NCBI GenBank assembly: GCA_034411995.1
Contig: DAOUME010000026.1
Coordinates: 186,001-250,000, forward strand
Direction of reading: 5' to 3'
Source of the DNA: JAUVXJ01 sp034411995
GTDB lineage: Bacteria > Chloroflexota > Anaerolineae > UBA7937 > B3-Chlor
DNA: 64,000 nt
Part shown: one piece after another, positions 60,491 through 64,000 of the stretch
Layout of the letters: every line of letters starts with the position of its first letter
Position numbering within the stretch: position 1 is the stretch's first letter
Made by a program: the position numbers and the translations under genes
The notes under the pieces: model-generated
The model's database searches: none
Seen by the model: only the letters and a program-made list of their open reading frames with translations
What the model was told of the DNA's origin: nothing

Positions 60491-61630
60491 TCAGCGAGTG
60501 AGCTGGCGCGCAATCACCAGGCGCTGGATCTCGGCTGTCCCCTCGAAGATCGGATATGCCCTCGCGTCCCTCATGTACCTCTCCACAGGATACCTGGCTG
60601 TGCACCCATCAACTCCCAGCAACTGTACCGCGGCACTGGTCACCTCTACGGCGGTGTCACCGGCGAAGCACTTGGCCATCGCCGATTGCCGGGTGTTGCG
60701 CTCACCACGATCTCCGAGCCAGGCTGCGTGCCAGCAGAGCCAGCGAGCCGCCTGGACTTTGATAGCCATGTCAGCCAGCAGCAGTTGACCGCCCTGCCAG
60801 GAACTGCGCTCCTGTCTCGTAGCAGTTCTCTGCTTGACGTAGCCGACGGCCACCTCCAGCGCCGCCCGGGAAATGCCCACCGCCTGGGAACCGACCACAG
60901 GCCGAGAGGAATCCAACGTCTTCATGGCGATCTTGAACCCGTCTCGGCCACTACCCAGTTGGTAGCGAGCCGGGATACGGACCTCCTCGAAGATCACCTC
61001 ACGGGTGTCGGATGAGCGTTGGCCCAGCTTGTCCTCTTTCCTGCCGTGAGAGACTCCCGGGGTGTCCGCAGGGACCACGAACGCCGATAGGCCCCTGGAC
61101 CTCAGGTCGGGATCCTCCTGGGCAATCACCGCATACAGGCTCGCCACTCCACCGTTGGTGATGAAGCGTTTGGTCCCCTCGATCACGTACTCGTCCCCGG
61201 ACTTCCGGGCCATGGTGCGGATGGAGCCCACGTCGGAACCCGCCCCCGCCTCCGTGACGCACAGGGCCGCCTGATTGGGCCCCGAGCAGTGGCGTGGCAG
61301 GAGCTCTTCCTTCAGCTCGTCGCTGCCAGCGAGTAGTAGAGGCAGCAGACCCAGGATGTTTCCGTAGAGACCGACCTCCACGCCGCCGCAGCCTGCAGCC
61401 AGCTCCTCGGCAATGAGGCAACCCTCCAGACTGCCCAACCCTCCGCCGCCGTATTCCTTGGGCACCCCATAATGGAGCAAGCCAAGCTCGAAGCACCTCT
61501 CAACGATCTCCTGAGGGTACCTCTGCTCACGGTCCAGCTCGGCCGCCAGGGGCGCTAGCTCCTCCTCGGCGAAGTGCCTGGCCAGGTCACTAAGGGCCTG
61601 TTGGTCCTTGTTCAGGCTAAAGTCGACCAT
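60491..61630 (-). CDS. Acyl-CoA dehydrogenase
   Basis: A 379-residue FAD enzyme of normal length. LCVTEAGAGSDVGSIRT is the FAD/substrate loop, KRFITNGGVASLYAV follows, and the catalytic glutamate lies in YPIFEGTAEIQRLVIAR. It introduces the 2,3-double bond in an acyl-CoA, passing electrons to ETF, whose genes are not in the window. ATG 61630 follows GAGGTCGAGG. Together with the ligase it forms an acid activation and oxidation pair. Confidence 0.93.
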   Translation of the reverse strand: MVDFSLNKDQQALSDLARHFAEEELAPLAAELDREQRYPQEIVERCFELGLLHYGVPKEYGGGGLGSLEGCLIAEELAAGCGGVEVGLYGNILGLLPLLLAGSDELKEELLPRHCSGPNQAALCVTEAGAGSDVGSIRTMARKSGDEYVIEGTKRFITNGGVASLYAVIAQEDPDLRSRGLSAFVVPADTPGVSHGRKEDKLGQRSSDTREVIFEEVRIPARYQLGSGRDGFKIAMKTLDSSRPVVGSQAVGISRAALEVAVGYVKQRTATRQERSSWQGGQLLLADMAIKVQAARWLCWHAAWLGDRGERNTRQSAMAKCFAGDTAVEVTSAAVQLLGVDGCTARYPVERYMRDARAYPIFEGTAEIQRLVIARQLTR

Positions 61631-61904
61631 CCTCGACCTCTGTCAGTGGCAAACACCCGGCATCGGCCATCGCCGGATGAGGAGTTGGTGCTCACCCAGG
61701 TGATCACCTCGTACTCTCAGCTTCATGGACCGCGGAGATCTGACCTTGCCTGCCAGACCCGGACCGAGGGCCGTGATCGGGAGGTCTGTCCCCAGCGCAA
61801 CGCGCGCAGAGCGCAGTACCTACCTTCCTGGTGTCAACGAGACAGGCTGCTGTTGCCTGCTTCAGCATCGAGGAGCATCGCACGCCAACATGTCGCACTC
61901 GTCG

Positions 61905-62651
61905 TCAGTCATCTGGCGGGCTCTGACCCAACTCGACTAGAAGTCTCCGCACGAGCTCCGGTCCATCCGGTCCATAGGCAGGAAGCGCCCACGGCATATC
62001 ATGTAGCGTGTGGAGCAGCGAGCGCAACAGGTCATAGGGCACAGATATCAGTTGCAGACCCTCCGCAAACAGCTTCCTGCGCCTCATCCCATGGCCAAAA
62101 CCGGTGGTGACGTAGTTCAGTTCCCCGGTCAAGTAGGGCTGGATGAGAACCCATGCACATCCTATGGCGCTGGAGAACTTGCTTGACCACATCCGCCCTG
62201 TTCTGTAGCTCATGGCCCTGAGCAGGATCTCCGCCTGGCTGGTATTGGCCAGGAGGACCAGGACATCTGGTTCGAAAGCGAGCTTGTCTAGGGGTGAAAA
62301 GGCGACGTAGTTGACGACGCCTCTACCTATCTTGGGGATATACAGATACAGCCTGCTCGCCGCCCGCGGCTCCTCGAAGATCTTGAGCCCGGCTCCGAAC
62401 CGCCCGCTTACGAAGGCCTCCGTTGCCTCTGCTTGACCCAGCACGTATGGCCCTGCCGGGCAGGTATGGTTTTCTGAGTCCGCGTAGAAGGCGTTCCCTT
62501 CCTGCGCCCGCTTGAGCATCTCGCAGAGGGCCATGCTCTCAGCCAGCCTATCGACGGCGTCTGGTCGTTCCACGAGAAACTTGACTCCTACGGGCTGCAC
62601 GTCGAAGTGAAACTCGTCCAAGATGGCCAGATCGTCTTCGGTGAGAGTCAT
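61905..62651 (-). CDS. DUF169 family protein
   Basis: A 248-residue soluble protein of the DUF169 family. The N-terminus VQPVGVKFLVERPDAV, the cysteine motif SMALCEMLKRAQEG and ENHTCPAGPYVLG, and VNYVAFSPLDKLAFEPDVLV are family traits; the cysteines may bind metal or a cofactor. Function is not known. It stands between the acyl-CoA dehydrogenase gene and the binding protein gene on the same strand. The start ATG 62651 is preceded by GGGAGGTCGGG. A gap of 274 bases to the dehydrogenase has no evident gene. Confidence 0.85.
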   Translation of the reverse strand: MTLTEDDLAILDEFHFDVQPVGVKFLVERPDAVDRLAESMALCEMLKRAQEGNAFYADSENHTCPAGPYVLGQAEATEAFVSGRFGAGLKIFEEPRAASRLYLYIPKIGRGVVNYVAFSPLDKLAFEPDVLVLLANTSQAEILLRAMSYRTGRMWSSKFSSAIGCAWVLIQPYLTGELNYVTTGFGHGMRRRKLFAEGLQLISVPYDLLRSLLHTLHDMPWALPAYGPDGPELVRRLLVELGQSPPDD

Positions 62652-62898
62652 CCCGACCTCCCGCAGCTACATCTCCAAGGGTTTAAGAACGGTGGCCTGG
62701 CCCTGATCGGCGGGAGAGCCTACCTCTACGGTGCCGCGTCTTCGCTCAGCCCCATGGGGCCTTCGTCGCACCAGGCGGTCTCCAAACGTGCTGCGCGCTA
62801 TGTAAGTACACAGCGCACAGCGTGCACGACTAATCCAAGACCGGTGTGCAGGCTTTCTCACACTTGGGACCAATGCACCGCTGAGGCCCGCGCTGGCG

Positions 62899-62928
62899 TC
62901 CGGGGGCTCCAGATCTGGAGCCCCCGGA
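62899..62928 (-). terminator. 30-base perfect palindrome after the binding protein gene
   Basis: Bases 62899-62913 are the exact reverse complement of 62914-62928 around a central AGATCT. It begins 7 bases after the stop codon. No T-run is present. It could end transcription or protect the 3' end of the message. The rest of 62652-62898 shows nothing recognisable. Confidence 0.6.
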
Positions 62929-62935
62929 GCAGTGG

Positions 62936-64000
62936 TTACTCGTGCTTGTAGATGTGGCGAAGCGGATAGTTGCCCACGTCTACAATCTTCCCGTCCTGTA
63001 TCTGCTGAACGCGCACCTCCTCCATACCCTCCACATCACCCGGACCATAGGTCAGCGGCGTACTGGTCAAGCCACCGGTGTCCAGACCTTCGATCCCGTA
63101 GAAGCCGTACTCCAGCACATCGACCGGCGTGAGCTCGTCCGCTGGCACCTGCTCCACGGCAAGCCTTAGGGCCTCAACCTGGATCATGGCCTCGATGACG
63201 CCGTGAACGTACATAATGTGGGTAACCGGGTCGTCGGGACGATAGGTGTCCTGCAGCTCGTGGCAAAACTGCATGCCTGGGCCGGTGTCATCCCAAGATG
63301 GGTAGCCGCCGCCGACTACGAAGCCCTCACCCAGGTCGCCCATGGCCGGCAGGAACACCTGAAGGTGGCTCGGTGTGGCACAGGCAAACGTGATCTTGTA
63401 GCCCAGATGGGGTCCCATATCCAGCCTGACCGCCTCTTTGATCGTCGGCTGGGAACCGGGGTTGATCATGACCCCCAGTGCAAGATCAACGTTATTGTCC
63501 TTCAGCCACAGGAGTTGGGTGGTGGGTGGTGCGGTAGGTACCAACGGTACGTACTGGGTGCCCACGAACTCATACCCCAGCCCGGTGAGATACTCCGTAA
63601 ACTCAGGTATCTCAATGGACCGGCCCATGGCGTTGTCGGCGGTGAGGATGGCAACCCTTGGCGCTCTACTCTCCTCCCAATTCTCCAAGAACCACTCGGC
63701 CACGGCTACCAGGCTATCGGTGTAGATCGGGTAAGTGGTGAAAACGGTTTGTGGAGGCGACAGGAGATAGGGCCCAGTAGCCATGCTAGGAGCGCCGATA
63801 CGGTCCTCATTCAGCAAGTCTTTCAGCGCCAGGGCCTGTGGCGATCCCCCTATCCTGTAGACCAGCATTCCCATACCCTTGAGCTCCTCGTAGATGGTCA
63901 GAGCCTTCTCTACGTTGAGCTCATCATCCCGCCAGAGCAGCTCAAGGGTTACGTCATCAGGGAACTTCTCCTCTCGCCATGGAGCCAGAAGCTTCGTCTC
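62936..64000 (-). CDS. Branched-chain-amino-acid-type ABC substrate-binding protein, C-terminal part (cut by window edge)
   Basis: The frame is open to the end of the window, so the N-terminus, including any signal peptide, lies beyond 64000. About 354 residues are visible. The sequence fits a type 1 periplasmic binding protein of the LivJ/UrtA group: LNVEKALTIYEELKGMG, YLLSPPQTVFTTYPIYTDS, RVAILTADNAMGRS, WLKDNNVDLALGVMINPG and GFYGIEGLDTGGLTS. It probably binds an amino acid, amide or small organic acid. No permease gene follows downstream, so partners should lie upstream, outside the window. Confidence 0.85.
   Translation of the reverse strand, partial: ETKLLAPWREEKFPDDVTLELLWRDDELNVEKALTIYEELKGMGMLVYRIGGSPQALALKDLLNEDRIGAPSMATGPYLLSPPQTVFTTYPIYTDSLVAVAEWFLENWEESRAPRVAILTADNAMGRSIEIPEFTEYLTGLGYEFVGTQYVPLVPTAPPTTQLLWLKDNNVDLALGVMINPGSQPTIKEAVRLDMGPHLGYKITFACATPSHLQVFLPAMGDLGEGFVVGGGYPSWDDTGPGMQFCHELQDTYRPDDPVTHIMYVHGVIEAMIQVEALRLAVEQVPADELTPVDVLEYGFYGIEGLDTGGLTSTPLTYGPGDVEGMEEVRVQQIQDGKIVDVGNYPLRHIYKHE

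Noticed and set aside
1..64000. CRISPR arrays, tRNA and rRNA genes, insertion sequences
   Set aside because: No regularly spaced direct repeats, T-loop plus anticodon structures, rRNA segments or transposase motifs were seen on either strand.

Overview
The window is a GC-rich (roughly 60 percent by eye) bacterial chromosome segment, probably from an uncultured, mostly anaerobic member of the Chloroflexota. That placement is an inference. It rests on the gene mix (YqhQ/DUF1385 protein, the paired radical SAM genes of the TIGR03960/TIGR03936 type, a TreT trehalose operon, a tungsten-type aldehyde ferredoxin oxidoreductase, and a YvcK-like protein with membrane helices) and was not tested by phylogeny. 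Genes are densely packed on both strands. Several have sigma-70-like promoters with 17-bp spacers. I see no rRNA, tRNA, CRISPR array or insertion sequence.

Layout. 1-3.3 kb: 5' part of sucC, an Lrp/AsnC regulator, a TPR protein and a DUF1385 membrane protein. 3.3-6.1 kb: a Nudix hydrolase, then a cofactor-independent phosphoglycerate mutase whose two halves are in swapped order (a circular permutation), overlapped by a histidine phosphatase. 6.1-11.1 kb: a five-gene minus-strand run with a large GT-C-like membrane protein, a PAP2 protein and an alpha/beta-hydrolase-like protein, the last two lacking a catalytic residue. 11.2-16 kb: a methyltransferase, then an operon of ferredoxin, AOR, MoaD-like protein and class III aminotransferase. 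16.3-25.4 kb: a chimeric, truncated 2-hydroxyacyl-CoA dehydratase/activase gene, a double-thioredoxin/CcdA fusion, a GlcD-like oxidase, a Rieske oxygenase, the radical SAM pair and an ArsA-like ATPase.

25.6-38.4 kb is a sugar-uptake block: a glucose-type ABC operon with LacI regulator and Gfo/Idh/MocA oxidoreductase, one MalK-type ATPase, and a trehalose/maltose-type ABC operon with TreT and a second LacI regulator. Both lacI promoters carry a palindromic operator just downstream of the -10 box, which suggests autorepression. 38.8-45 kb continues into glycolysis: ROK glucokinase, GAPDH, PGK, archaeal-type phosphoglycerate mutase, a phosphohexomutase and a protein made of six 27-residue repeats. 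Imported glucose and the products of trehalose cleavage can therefore be fed into lower glycolysis by genes that sit together.

45.4-56 kb: a fused NADH:flavin oxidoreductase, a small membrane protein, an operon of phosphohexomutase, a YvcK-phosphohexomutase fusion and a GH3-like adenylase, then glutaredoxin with an FTR-rubredoxin fusion, and a gamma-glutamyltransferase. 56.2-56.9 kb holds an unexplained duplicated element with its own operator-like palindrome, promoter and terminator. 57-64 kb: MmgE/PrpD, acyl-CoA ligase, acyl-CoA dehydrogenase, DUF169 protein and the 3' part of a branched-chain-amino-acid-type binding protein, consistent with organic acid uptake and activation.

The strongest candidates for something undescribed are the circularly permuted phosphoglycerate mutase (3898-5490), the YvcK-phosphohexomutase fusion (49126-51726), the 27-residue repeat protein (44880-45383) and the duplicated element at 56.2 kb.
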